Position numbers and translations under genes: made by a program. From Acorus gramineus (Eukaryota; Streptophyta; Magnoliopsida; Acorales; Acoraceae): a stretch of 64,000 nucleotides of DNA. Shown here one piece after another: positions 22,378 to 34,865 of the stretch (the first letter of the stretch is position 1; each line of letters starts with the position of its first letter). The notes beneath the pieces are model-generated. The model made no database searches. It had not been told where the DNA came from and saw only the letters and a list, made by a program, of their open reading frames with translations. The DNA lies in assembly GCA_030737835.1 (NCBI GenBank), contig CM060852.1, positions 24,557,185 to 24,621,184 of the forward strand, given 5' to 3'.

Positions 22378-24289
22378 TCTTCTCGGGCCGTCTGTTTTGC
22401 TTGAGCCGACTCCTAGTTCTGTTCTCCCTGAGTCTCATCTTGGCATTCCCACTGCTGACTCCCCTGGTTCTTCATCTCCTCTTCACACTCCTGCAACCAA
22501 CTCCCATGGTCCTCCCTGTTCTCCTCCTATTGTGTCTCCTCTTCCTCCTTCCGCAGATGACTCCGCTGGTACTCCGTCCTCCACGGCTAACACACCTCCC
22601 TCTGATGTGGATCCTCGTCCCTTGACTCGCTACCCTCAACGTGAACGTCATCCACCTGATCGTTTCAGTTTTGACTCTGGACCACTTGACCGATTTGGCT
22701 TTGCATCAGTGAGTACCTATTCTCTAGAATTTCAGGCCTATCTCACCGCTATACATGCCCATCGTGAGCCCCGATCTTATCGAGAGGCAGTCGAGTACCC
22801 TGAGTGGCAGCAGGCCATGGCTGAGGAGTTTCAGGCGTTTGAGCAGACACAAACCTGGGATGTTGTTCCCCTTCCGGATGGTGTTACCCCTATCAGCTGC
22901 AAGTGGATTTTCAAGATCAAGCATCGCCCTGATGGTTCCATTGAACGACATAAGGCTCGTCTTGTTGCCAGAGGTTTCACTCAGGAGTATGGCATTGACT
23001 ATGAGGAGACCTTTGCTCCTGTTGCTCAGATGACTACTGTTCGCACCCTTCTCGCTGTTGCTGCTGTTCGTCGCTGGCCTCTCTTTCAGATGGACGTGAA
23101 GAATGCTTTTCTTCATGGTGATTTATCTGAGGTTGTTTATATGCAACCACCTCCAGGTCTCAGCACTCCTCCTCAGCATGTTTGTCGTCTTCGGCGGGCT
23201 ATATACGGACTGAAACAAGCTCCTCGTGCCTGGTTTGAGCGTTTTCGCAGTGTTATTCTGACAGCTGGTTTTGTTGAGAGCCACCAGGACCACTCTATGT
23301 TTGTGCGATCCTCATCGCAGGGGCGGGTAATCCTTCTTCTGTATGTTGACGACATGATTATAACTGGCGATGACTCCGCTGGTATTACTCGGGTCAAGAA
23401 TCACCTCAGTCGACAGTTTCAGATGAAAGATCTTGGTACTCTTCGCTACTTCCTTGGTCTCGAGATTGCACAGAGTGATTGTGGGATTCTGCTTTCTCAA
23501 CAGAAGTATACAGCTGACATTTTAGAGCGTGCTGCCCTCTCCGATACCCGCAGTGCGGATACTCCTCTCGAGCTTAATGTGAAGCTTCGTCCTACGGATG
23601 GTGAGCTCCTCTCAGATCCTACTCGATACAGACAGATCGTGGGTCAGCTTGTGTATCTCTGCATCACTAGACCTGACATTGCTCATGCCGTCAGTATTGT
23701 TAGTCAGTTTGTCTCGGCTCCTCGATCAGTGCATTATGGTGCTCTTATGCGAATTCTTCGATATTTGCGTGGTACTATCACTAGATCGATCTATCTGTCA
23801 TCCTCTTCGACTCTGGTTCTCAGGGCTTACACTGATGCTGATTGGGCTGGAGACCCGACGACTAGACGCTCCACCACTGGTTTCTGCATATTTCTCGGAG
23901 ATTCTATCATCTCTTGGCGCAGCAAGAAACAGGAGGTTGTTTCTCTTTCCAGCACTGAGGCTGAATATCGAGCCATGGCTATCACCACCAAGGAGATTGT
24001 TCATCTCAGACGTCTCTTGGTGGATCTAGGAGTTACTATGACTGGTCCTACTCCTCTTCACTGTGATAACCGGTCTGCTATTCAGATTGCTAGCAATCCG
24101 GTCTTTCATGAGAGGACCAAACACATTGAGATCGATTGTCACTTCGTTCGTCAGCACTTTCTTGCAGAGACATTATCGCTTCCGCATATCTCCTCTGCTG
24201 AGCAGCTTGCTGATTTCTTTACGAAGTCACATCCAATTCCTCGATTTCAGTTTCTTCTTCGCAAACTCACTTTGTATGATCCACCGTGA
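22378..24289 (+). pseudogene. copia reverse transcriptase/RNase H region
   Basis: Second half of the copia polyprotein, cut off from the first by the solo LTR. A Ser/Pro-rich linker comes first. Reverse transcriptase follows (WQQAMAEEFQAFEQTQTWD, KARLVARGFTQEYGIDYEET, YVDDMIITGDD near 23341), then RNase H (YTDADWAGDPTTRRSTTGF near 23830 and SSTEAEYRAM near 23952), ending at LADFFTKSHP. This segment itself reads as open. Confidence 0.9.
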
Positions 24290-24302
24290 GTTTGAGGAGG
24301 GC

Positions 24303-24438
24303 TGTTAGATTATATGTGTTATCTTATAATGTGTGTAGTATATTACACGTGTAACTCCTAGACATTTGTATATATATAAAGGGATTAACCTCTAAGTGGA
24401 ATACAGGGATTCCATTATTTTATTCTATGTTTCTAACA
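24303..24438 (+). repeat. 3' LTR of the copia element (136 bp)
   Basis: Same sequence as 15061-15183 apart from a few substitutions and a 13-bp length difference. It is followed by the ACCAA target duplication. Confidence 0.95.
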
Positions 24439-24612
24439 ACCAAAAAAAAAAGTGAAAAATGTTTGCATGGGTTACCAAAAAAAAAAAAAAAGTGAAAATT
24501 GATGTTTTTTTTACGAACTCGGTTACAAAAATTTAATTTTGTAAGAAAAAAAAAAAGAAGTATTTTTAAGTGTTTCTTTCGATCTTGCAGCATTTGGAGC
24601 AAAAAAATAAAT
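24439..24612. repeat. A-rich flank with a short direct duplication
   Basis: The pre-insertion context AATGTTTGCATGGGTTACCA, seen left of the copia element, recurs right of it near 24457-24477 with an A-run attached. This is a ~40-bp local duplication next to the target site. Confidence 0.6.
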
Positions 24613-25375
24613 GGAAATTTTGATATAACTCACCGGAAAGTCAGTTAAATCAGTTTTAGTCCTTATAAAAAATTTAAAAATCATCACAGGTCCCTATGTT
24701 ATTAAAAAAATATCATTTCAATTATTATTGTCAACCCCAACTAACCAAGTATATGTTAACCTTAACCGTACATTAAAAGATACCAGAATGCCCTCACCCT
24801 TTAGTTTTGAAAAATCAATATAAATCTCTAACAACTTATGAAAATTGAAAAAAGCCCCTATAAAATTGAAAAATCCTCTCAAGTCCTTATCTTATTAGAC
24901 AATATTCATTTTAGTTTCTATCATGATTGAAATTAAATAGATTTGTGGTTGACTCTAAACATACATGATAAATTACTGTAATAACCTTTTAAAATTTACT
25001 TGATAAACACTAACCAGATTTGTGATTGACTTGACATATATTGATTTATAGGGACCTTTTTTAATTTTCATAATTTTTTAGGCAATTATATGGATTTTTT
25101 CCTCTCTTTTTTTTACTTTTTTATATTTTTGGTGGGTATAGGATAGCATGAAAATTTTCAAGAAAAGGCAAAGGCATTTTTGCCATCAAAAAAACTAAAT
25201 CAGATTTCATATTTTGTAAGAACTTATTTAATTGTATTTATTGAAGCAATTTAAGTCAAAGATTAAATTCATTAACCATGTATACTTTATGAGAACATAT
25301 GATGATTTTTCAATTATACATGAACTAAAACGGATTTAAATAACTTTTCAGAGAGTTTTATCAATTTTTTCCAAA
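24613..25375. mobile_element. E-family inverted-repeat element, copy E1
   Basis: The left end TTTTGATATAACTCACCGGA and the reverse complement of the right end (AATTGATAAAACTCTCTGAA) are inverted repeats. Both continue into AAATC(A/C)GTTTTAGT and further matching sequence. A smaller unit with the same style of ends lies inside (about 24823-25107). An inverted second copy is at 25945-28375. No coding capacity. Confidence 0.65.
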
Positions 25376-25556
25376 AATATATTAAATTCTCTTAGAAGTT
25401 TCCAAACTCTTCTTTTTGCCTCTTATTTATCCTACCTCTTATTAAATGGAGGTGAATGCTCAAATTAATGGAAAATGTTAGACTAGATTATTTTTACATT
25501 TCAAAATTTAGATCATACATGTTTTTATTTTTTAAATATAGTAAACATCATCTAAT

Positions 25557-25793
25557 GAGATCGGGTTAAATCCAACGCATGTTAAATAATTTAATTGTCC
25601 AACATAATCGTGACCGTCCGATCTTATCATTTTGAGATACCGAATTTAATTGAACCTTAAAAAATGAAAAATTAGAATTTAATTGATTCTAATTTTAAAT
25701 TTAAAATTTGACAAAATATTTCAATCATAATGTCTCTATAAGATCGGATGGTCACAATTGCGTTGGACTGCGCGTTGGACATAATTTAATCCC
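25557..25793. mobile_element. Mutator-like MITE, 237 bp
   Basis: Flanked by perfect 9-bp duplications TCATCTAAT (25548-25556 and 25794-25802). The arms of ~60 bp are inverted (left ...ATCCAACGCATGTTAAATAA and CCGTCCGATCTTAT; right reverse complement ...GTCCAACGCGCAGTCC and CATCCGATCTTAT). A related sequence at 34290-34530 reads through the site uninterrupted (ATCTAATGAGATATATG near 34359). Confidence 0.8.
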
Positions 25794-25944
25794 TCATCTA
25801 ATGAGGTATATACTTGGATAAAAAGTGCATAATGTTCCATTCAAGTTGAATGAACCTATTTTTTAGTAAATGCAAAAACAATTAATGAGGTATGTCTCAC
25901 TGGATTTCTAACGAGATATATAGAACTTTATTTTTTAGAAAAAA

Positions 25945-28375
25945 ATCATACAACTCCCTAGAAAAGTTAGCTAAATCGGTTTTAGTCTCTGTAAAATTCA
26001 AAAATCGACATAGGTCCCCATAAAGTATAGTCTTGCTACATGGGCCCTAAAATATAGGCCCCAATTACAAGCCCCATTAGGTGTCATAATTTCATTAGCT
26101 GGATGTTTGACTTTTAAATTACTTGAAAAAACAAAATGCCTAAATACCCTTAATTAGAAACCCATGGTTTTTTTCTCCCACTTTCTCTCTATTTAGCAAA
26201 AGAGCGGTTATTTTGTTTATAAAATCAAGCAATCATTGTTTTCTAAGAAGAAAATTCACCGCTTCTCTCCTTTTATGTTGCGGTCATAAAGACGAATTTC
26301 TCGTGTTCTATATCAAAGTGAGTTTATTATCGTTAATCTTTCTTGTATGCTGGCACTTCTACACGTATGAATGAGAATAAAAAAGAAGCGAATCAAACTC
26401 TTTGCGGTTCTCAGAAACAAATGTTTGAAAAAATCATCTAACAGCTTCTCCAATAAAATCAAAGGCCATAAAAAAAATCGAATGCCATAAAAAAAAACTT
26501 TCAATGTGAAAAGAAGCCATGAAAACTCTAAGTCAGGTAGTATTGCATCCAAGCTTCATTAATCATTTCATGAAATCATGGAATTGGAGGAGTAAGATGG
26601 GGAAAATTTGCACACTTGATCAAGAACGAGGAAGGAATCTGAGTTTCTATTCCCAATGTATTTGCTGCTACTGCAGGCATCGATTTTGAAGCAAAAGATG
26701 TTTTTTTACCTGAAAATCATATGGGAACAAAATGAATGTGTCTAAAAAACAGAATGTGTAAGTGATTCCACTAATTGAAATGAGAGAAAGAAAGGAAGAA
26801 GTATACATAGAAAACATGAAAAAGGAATTCCTTTTATAATGTCACGCATGCGGTTAATTAAACATGTATTCAGATTTCGTTGAATGTAACTGGATCTGGA
26901 ACAATGTATTTGAATTTTAATTATGACTGAATTTTCAATGCAATTGAGTTTTCAAAATATATCTGGATATGGATTTCATAGAATGTAACTGGATCTGAAA
27001 CGATGTATCTAAATTTTATTATAACTGAATTTCCAATGGAAGTGAGTTTTCAAAATTTAAACATGCATCTGAAACTTATGTAGCTAACATAACAAATTAA
27101 TCATTCACTTAAACAAAAAAAAAGATGAAACATGGCTCACTTCTGGGAGGTAAAACAACAATATTAGATTATTGTATAGTATAAATTCAAATATATCTCA
27201 GTTTTTCAAAAAATGTATCTTACTTTTTCAGAAAATATAATTAGATTACTAGGGAAAAGACATTAAAAAAAGAAAAAAATGATCAACAACCACATAAATG
27301 GAGCAAAAATATAACTTGCTATTATATAATTAACATAACAAAATAGTCATTCGTTAAATAAGATTACATAAAATAAAAAAAACACATGTGCAAAAAAACT
27401 CACATAAACATAATGCAACTGGTTTATATAAGGAATTCCTATATACATTTCAAATGTATCTGAATTTTAAAAAAAAGGGTGTAAGTGGAGGTAGGAGAAT
27501 GTGGAGGCCAGAAGAGGAATCGAAAGATAACCTAACCACCTCTCATATGATAGAGGGCGGCGAGAGGAATCCAAGGGTGGTGATGCCGGTCGCTAGAGAT
27601 GAGTAGGCCGACTGGAATGACTTTTTGAAGTGGCGGATAGCTTAGGAGGGTATTATCGGTAATACCACTTATGTCACCTCATGGGGCTTACATGGGGCCT
27701 ATATAATGGGGCTTGTGAATCATTATTGTAAAGGATTAATTGCTCCAATAAATACCTTCAAAGAAGCCCCTACAAAATATGAAAAATCCGATTTAGTTCT
27801 TTTGATAACAAAAATGTCCCTACATTTTCTGAAAAATTATCTCATTATCCTATACTCACCAAGGGTAAAACAAAGGGGAAAAATCGATATAACTCCCTTA
27901 AAACTTATGAAAATAAAAAAAATGTCCTGTAAAATCAGTAAATACCACAGTCAACCACAAATCTGGTTATTGTATTATAGTAATTTATCAAGTAAATTTT
28001 AAAATGATATTACAATAATTTGTCATGTATGATTAGAATCAACCATAGACCTATTTAGTTTCTATTATGGGGGGAATTAAAATAAATATTGTCTAATAAG
28101 ATAGAGGCTATAGTGGATTTTTTGAATATTTATGGACTTTTTTCGATTTTCATAAATTTCTAGGAAGCTATATCAATTTTTCAAAAAGCATCCTGGTAAC
28201 TTTCAGTGTATAATTAAGATTAACCGTGTATAAAGTTAGTTTGGGGGTGATGTAGGGACTAAAATGATATTATTTGATAACGTAGGAACCTGTGGTGATT
28301 TTCTAAATTTACAGAAACTAAAACCGATTTAGATAACTTTACATAAAGTTATATCAATTTTTCCTAATTTGTTAT
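25945..28375. mobile_element. E-family element, copy E2, inverted and split by F1
   Basis: Its right part, reverse-complemented, follows E1 closely, including TTGTGGTTGACT, CTTATTAGACAATATT and the inner unit (27884-28178). The left end CTAAATCGGTTTTAGTCTCT mirrors E1's right end. F1 at 26029-27727 interrupts it, and E1 shows the unbroken sequence around ATACTTTAT. Confidence 0.6.
26029..27727. mobile_element. F-family Mutator-like non-autonomous element, copy F1
   Basis: Inverted ends resemble each other (TAGGCCCCAATTACAAGCCCCA on the left matches the TAGGCCCCATGTAAGCCCCA type on the right, reverse-complemented). Imperfect 9-bp flanks ATAAAGTAT and GTAAAGGAT (7 of 9) fit a Mutator-type duplication. 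The interior is AT-rich with scattered GTAACTGGATCTG and GTATCTGAA motifs. No transposase frame is visible. Confidence 0.6.
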
Positions 28376-28628
28376 TGTAAAAAAAAATTGAGTATAATAA
28401 TGCCTCAAATTAAGATATAATTTTTTAAAAAAATGAATAGCATGGGCGAAGGGGTTGATGGTAACATTTTCATTTTCCTAAGCATAAAGAATTGGAAAAA
28501 GATACACACAACCCTCATTGCAGCCCCAGTTGCAATCTATCTCATTTTTCTTTTGTTTTTTTAAATCATACACTCACCCTTTGAAGTATATGCGTATGTT
28601 GTTATATGAAATGATGTAAATACTGAGC
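28376..28628. repeat. Left part of G-family repeat (copy G1)
   Basis: From about 28493 (GGAAAAAGATACACACAACC) to the F2 insertion point. It matches 34577-34700 and continues after F2 at 32067. Confidence 0.6.
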
Positions 28629-29088
28629 AGTGCTGCTACCTGGACCTCAGAAATTAAGCCCCATTTGTGAGCCCCAATAGGTGGCACTCTCCTATTGGTT
28701 CCCTATTTGACTTTTTCAAACCACCAAAATGTCAATGATAAAAATACCCTTCTTATAATTTTAAAAAATAACCTCCAACTAGCTAATATCCCCATTAAAA
28801 TCGTAACCAAATCCCACAAATGGGGGCACCATTAATTCCTCTCCCCGAATTAACATATTTCAAAAAAATTTAAATGTTAGGGTTCCAATTTGGGCAAAAC
28901 CATACGAATGAAAAAAAAAGAAAAAAATTAGGCGATCAAGATTTCAATCCATCTGATTCTCTTCCCCAACAAAACAACAACAATGGCGAATAAAAAAGGA
29001 TAGATTTCTTCCGCCAATCGAAACTTAACTGTCGCTTTGTATTTTTTTTTTTTTTGACAAAAAAAAACAGGTCGTTTGTATACGATAA

Positions 29089-29123
<35 letters not shown>

Positions 29124-32066
29124 ACTTCTTATTAGATGAAATCTTTTATTTTCAAAATAATATATAAAACGATTTCCTTCGATTATCTCGACTCCTGTTA
29201 ATCTGATTGTATCTGATATCCATTTGAAGAATCATTGTTTCAAATACTTGCATCTGAAATAAAAAAAAATGATTTGAAATCAGTGATTCAGATACATGCA
29301 TCTGAATAAAAAAAAATGTGTATCAAGATACATTGTCATTAATCTCTAATATATTATGAGATTGTTTTCTGATACATTGTCTTTTGTCTGCCAATGTATC
29401 AAGATTAAAGGAAAAATGAAATTACATTTTTCGATTGTTTAGGGTTTTCTCGTGTGCATATTTCGCTTCTGATGAAACAAAAACATAAGTCAGATACATG
29501 TATCTGAAAATTTTATATAATGTGCAATTGTTTCATGATTCAGTGAAACAAAATCTGGTTAACTGAGCAATTAATAGTAGCCAAATGAAATGTTTGAAAT
29601 ATCATATGCATGTAGATCATGAATTATTATATTATCTTTGATAATTAACATGCATTGTTTGATGAATATATCTCTTTTTTTGTAAACAATCCATGTATCT
29701 TAATCAACTGTACATGTATCTGAAAACCTGTTATCAAATAAATATGAATCTGAAGCAATTATGTAGTAACAGAGAACCTAATAGTCACATTACAAGCTAT
29801 TAACAAGTAGCCATGAATCAGAATGTGTTGTGTATTAAAAACTTCAATCTTATATTTTGGATTACTCAACTGTTTCTGTAAATCCCTTGATGAAAATAGA
29901 TTAATGCTCTTGTAAAAATTGTATGTATCTGAATCATTTGTATCTGAAATTGTTATATAAAACATGGTTAAATCCTTTGGCTATATCTGAAAAAACAAAC
30001 ATTTGATAGCATTTATTTGTGTGCAATCTGGCTGTTCATATGTATCTGAAATATAGATGGTATATATAGTTTTGATTTCTCTTATATTTGTTTAGAAACT
30101 CTTGATTTCATTTTTAAGATACACATGTATCTTAATACACAAAAAGACAATGTTTGTCCACTATTCGTATAGAAAAGACAATGTCATGTGTATGATACTG
30201 TATTAGGCATTTTAACTGCATCTGGATGTTGTACAAATTATGCAAAAGCAAAAAAAGACGGAGTTGCTGAACAAATAAGAAACTGGGCATACTATCCCGA
30301 GTACAGATCTACAGTGCACAGAATATTTGAAACATTTGCAGCAATAGAGTTGAGCTAAAGGCATTCAGACAATCTCTTCTACATTTTGCTGATCAGCCAC
30401 AACAAACAATTCCTTCAACAAACTGGTTTTCACAGAACATGGATCATTGATGTCATCCAAATGAATTGAGTTTTCACATGTGTCCACAAAATCACCATCA
30501 TTGCCTGGTGAAAAAAAAGAACATCAACCACATGTTATCAATTAAGATACAATAATGTATCTGAAAATCCAAATGAACAAATATGATCTACATGCTACTC
30601 AGAACTGTATAGAAAATTCATAAAAGGTCTTCAAAATGCCAACAATAAGCAATTACATATTAATCAGCTATATATTAATCAAATCCATAAAAATAAAAAT
30701 AACAACCTTCAAAAAATGGGCTGAATTCAAATTCAGATACAGATGTATCTAGAATTTGAATTAACAAATACACATTCTATACAAGTGAATGTCTAGTGTA
30801 TTTCAAAATCTTCAATCTGAATGAGTCGAATAATACTGATATAAAGCTAAAAAATATGATGAATGACACATTATGCATAATTATACACAAACACACAATC
30901 ATAAACCATTGTACAGATCATACTTGGTACACAACAATGCATGAAAATCAAGATACAGCCCATGTATCTGAATTTAAAATAAAATTCAGATTCAATTAAT
31001 GTATATAATGATTCAAAGTAATGACGAAAAATCAATAAAATAAAAAACAAACAATTTCATGGTCTACAAGCTAATTAGCAAAACACACATAGATTTTCAA
31101 TGAAAGTCATTCAAGCCTTTATATACATACGACAATAAGCAATTGAATATTAATCAGATAGGCATCAATCAAATCTATATAAATAATAAATCAAACTTCA
31201 ATTGGGCTAGAAAACAACATCAAGATACACATGTATCTGGAATTGGAATTAACATCTACACATTTGATACTACCGAATATTGAATCTAATGGGTTGAATA
31301 CCAATCATTCAAAGCTATAAAATATGCTGAATGACTTAATATGCATAAATGTACATATACACACCACTAAAAAACTGATTATACAGGCTTGAATGTAAAA
31401 CACAAGAACGCATCAGAATTCAGATACACCACACGTATCTTAATTTAAATTAAATTATGTATAAAAAAAATTATATGATGATTCAAAGGAACAGTTAAAA
31501 AAATCAGATCAAATTCAATTATTCAGATAAAAAACAGTCTAACCTGAATGGATCGCCATTGTTTCCACCACAATCGTGTAATTCTTATATTCTCAACCGA
31601 TCAAACTGAAAAAAATAACGATTACGATGTTTGTTTTCATTTTCACCGAATAAACTGGATCTAAAAATTCTAAATCATCAATTTTTGGGTGTTCCGATTC
31701 GCCTAACCTGAATATTTGCACCACAAACAGATCACACAAAAACAAAAACGAAACTCGTTTTTCTCTTCTCTTCTCCGCCGATCAAATATGAATGAAAAAA
31801 AATTTGATGTTTGTTTTCGTTGTGAGAGAACAATCAGAAAAAAAAAATGAAACTCGTGATTTTTAATTTTCTTGAATGTGCAATTGAATTCGTATAATCC
31901 AGAAAAGGAAGTGATCTCCATATCATAACTAACCCCGTAATTATTGGACCGGTTATGGAAACAACGAAGAGATTAATTGTGATGGGTAATATAGGAAATT
32001 CACACTTGCCACCTCATGGGGCTTAAAATGGGGTCTACCAATTGGGGCCCAAAAATCATTATTGAT
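28629..32066. mobile_element. F-family Mutator-like non-autonomous element, copy F2 (3.4 kb)
   Basis: Ends share AAGCCCCAT...AGGTGGCA sequences with F1, inverted. Flanks ATACTGAGC (28620-28628) and ATACTAAGA (32067-32075) are a 9-bp duplication with two mismatches. The related G-family copy near 34700 has the uninterrupted ATATTGAGATACATTA. The interior has no gene but many copies of a palindromic motif, including a perfect 16-nt CAGATACATGTATCTG at 29491-29506. A T-run of ~30 lies at 29091-29120. Confidence 0.65.
29491..29506. repeat. Perfect palindrome CAGATACATGTATCTG
   Basis: Best copy of the dispersed F-element motif. Near-copies lie around 30117, 30743, 30951, 31222 and 31418. Confidence 0.85.
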
Positions 32067-33130
32067 ATACTAAGATACATTATTGTATTTTTTTTCATAA
32101 TGAAAAAATGAAAAAACAAATTGGGTCATATACTCTGATAGGACGTATACACTATGATAATACAGTATATACTATGTTATCATAACATATAAAACTATAA
32201 AATAGACTACAAAAAGAACTGCGTGTATCAGCGCTCTAATTGAGAATTAATTGTAAAAGCGTCCTGTTCCTTAATTGAGAGTTGCTCATTTTGGTGGGCC
32301 ACGAGCTCATGACCCAGATCAACCAATTATAAGACCTCATGTGCAGCCTCGGTCGCAATTCATATTGATTTTCTTTCTAAAAAATATAAGCGCTAATACA
32401 CGTTTGCAGCCCTACTATTTACAGTCTGATACACTATAATAGCTTCTATCATAGCGTATGATATATATATATATTTTTTTTCAATTTAAAAAAAATACAC
32501 TATTTTATCTCAGTGTATACATTATTTCATATAACAGCATATACTTCAAAGGGAGAGTGCATGATTTTTTTTTAAAAAAAATTGATATGTACTATAATTG
32601 AGGCTGCAATGGAGGCTGAGTGTATCTTTTTTTAAAAAAATATATATATTCTCCTATTGAAATATATACTATTATACAAATTAAAGCATACACTGATATA
32701 CAATAGCTTTCCTTTGAAAAAGTAAAAAAAAATTAACATCCATACACTATGTATGATAAAACTCATACACCGTGGTTGTGCACTATCGTAGTGTATAGAG
32801 TTGCAAACGAGATTGCAAAATGGAATGAGTGTACGAGCATTCATTGAAAAATAATACATCTAGCTTGTCTGGAAGTGCAACAACTACAATCATTTTGATT
32901 TTTTAAATATATTTCCGCTTAATGAAATACATAATATTGAAAAAAGATAAAGTATAAATAAATATATATATATTTTTGAAAAGCAAAAACTTAGATATAT
33001 CAATACATATTGTTTCCTAAAAATATAAAAAAAATTATAATCTTTAATACACTTTACTTGTGGAGTATATATTGCACTACGACAATATACACTCGATGTA
33101 TAGGCTGCTAGGTGGTGTGGGACTCTATGT
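32067..33130. repeat. Right part of G1 and further G-like repeats
   Basis: TTTTTTTTCATAATGAAAAAATG and the GTATACACTATGATA-type repeats continue the G-family unit to about 32240. More diverged, partly inverted G-like sequence rich in TATACACT follows. No gene seen. Confidence 0.45.
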
Positions 33131-34289
33131 TTGAAAACTGCTGGCGTTGGTGTGAAATAATACTTGAATAAGTCATTTTTAAAAATTATACTAAAAAAAC
33201 TTCTTTTACGTTGTTATAATCTAATATTACTTAATTATCCTTATCTCATCTAATACATAAACTCTCTACTATAATTAAACATTTCACACCCCGCACAAAT
33301 AATAACTTTAATAAATAGATTTGTTTATTATTTTAGAATGGTTTTTTATAATTCTTTTACACTTTTAAGTATCCTGTAAAGAATCAAACAACCCCCCACA
33401 AACAAATTAAAATTACAAATCACTCTTTCTATCAATTAAAGTAACACAAGACTAACCTGATTTAAACCCAATATGTGAAATTACCATTATACCCTCCTCC
33501 AATTTAACCCAATAAGAAAACCAAAACAATACAACACTTTTCTCTCCTCCTCCATCTCTCTCCAAATTACCAATAAGATGACGATGTAGAGGTAGAGGAA
33601 GAGGAATAGGTGGATTATGAGATGGAGGAGGAAAAAGAAGAAGAGGAGAAAGAAGCAGATGCTGCCCCCAACCTCATTGGCTCTAATCCCATTCACCACA
33701 TCCCCCGTAGTCGTTTTGGGGAGATGGGAGCCAAAGGAAGAAGAAGAAGAAAATCGGTTGAGATGCAAGGTAGGGGTAAAACAAAAAAAATTAGGGGTTA
33801 TTTGCATTTTTTCTAGTTTTAAGGACCTAATTGCATTTTTGCATTTTGCCTGGGTTGGGTTGACGGAATATTCGAAGAATATGCCAATTCTATTAGTGGT
33901 TCATTAACTAGGGGGGTGATTTGGATTTTTCATTTGTTTGTGGGTGGTTTTTTGGATTTTGTGAAAATACAGGGGGGTTATTTGGATTTTTATATGTATA
34001 TAGATTTCCCCTATTATTATTTTAAAATAAATGTATATATTGCTAGTATAATTTTATTCCTAAATTCGTCATATATTTCTAAACTAGATGAGAGGAATAT
34101 AAGAAGAAAGCAAAAAATAAGATTAGCCAACCCTTATTTGTTAGTATATACATACTGAGGAAAAACTCTATTAAATTATTTATATATCATGTGTTTTGGC
34201 ACGTGCATGATTAGTATATATATTATATATATTTTTAGGATTTTTAGTTTATCAGTATTCTCTACTAATTGTGATAGAAAAATTTTAGA
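33131..34289. other. AT-rich spacer with a purine-rich patch
   Basis: No gene supported. A GA-rich segment (33590-33770) yields Glu/Lys-rich frames of low-complexity origin. Repeated GGGGGTTATTTGGATTTTT-like phrases at 33910-33990 may be the end of a small repeat I cannot delimit. Confidence 0.4.
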
Positions 34290-34530
34290 CTCAATCATTT
34301 TTGTCAATCAAAACTTAGACTATACATGTTTTCATTTTTTTTTAAAATAGTATACACCATCTAATGAGATATATGATTTAATAAAAAAAGTGTATATCGT
34401 TCCATTTCGAATTGAATGAACTAATTTTTAGTAAGCGTAAGAAAAAAATTGACGCGGTATATATATCATCAAACGAGGTATATATTTCACTGGATTTTTA
34501 ACGAGCTATACATGACTCAAAAAAAAAACT
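34290..34530. repeat. Repeat shared with 25480-25930
   Basis: Matches the sequence on both sides of the 237-bp MITE at 25557-25793 (CATACATGTTTT, CATCTAATGAG, TTCACTGGATTT, GTAAGCG/GTAAATG), without the MITE. Confidence 0.65.
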
Positions 34531-34576
34531 GAGTGTAACAGCGTCCTTGTGATTATCTGTTGATTTGGGTTATCTC

Positions 34577-34865
34577 CTTTGGAAAAAGATACACACAACC
34601 CCCATTGCAGCCCTAATTGTAGTGTATCCTGTTTTTCTTTTTCTTTTTTAAATCATACACTCACATTTTGAAGTGTATGCTATTATATGAAATGAAGTAT
34701 ATATTGAGATACATTAGTGTATTTTTTTCATAATGAAAAAATGAAAAAAAAATTAGGTCATATACTATGATAGAGCACATACACTATAATAGCGCAGTAT
34801 ATAATACGTTGTCATAACATATATGACTGTAAAAAAAGCTACAAAAATGACTGTATGTATCTAAG
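34577..34865. repeat. G-family repeat, uninterrupted copy G2
   Basis: Starts GGAAAAAGATACACACAACC and reads across the F2 target site without a break (GTATATATTGAGATACATTA). It ends near GCTACAAAAATGACTG. Confidence 0.65.

Larger units (their letters stand above)
15061..24438 (+). mobile_element. Ty1/copia LTR retrotransposon with very short LTRs
   Basis: Flanked by the 5-bp duplication ACCAA (15056-15060 and 24439-24443). It has a 5' LTR, a tRNA-iMet-type primer site, copia-order coding (protease, integrase, then reverse transcriptase and RNase H), and a 3' LTR. The ~9.4 kb span is inflated by two insertions, a DNA-transposon-like unit at 15208-16621 and a solo LTR at 19169-22372. The two LTRs differ by roughly three substitutions and a 13-bp length difference, so insertion is fairly recent. 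The element is broken, by the insertions and about two or three smaller breaks. Lineage is uncertain; LTRs of 120-140 bp fit the Ale or Ivana/Oryco groups. Confidence 0.95.

Noticed and set aside
33487-33907. Glu/Lys/Arg-rich frames as a small host gene
   Set aside because: Low-complexity GA-rich DNA; no recognisable motif, and overlapping frames on both strands.
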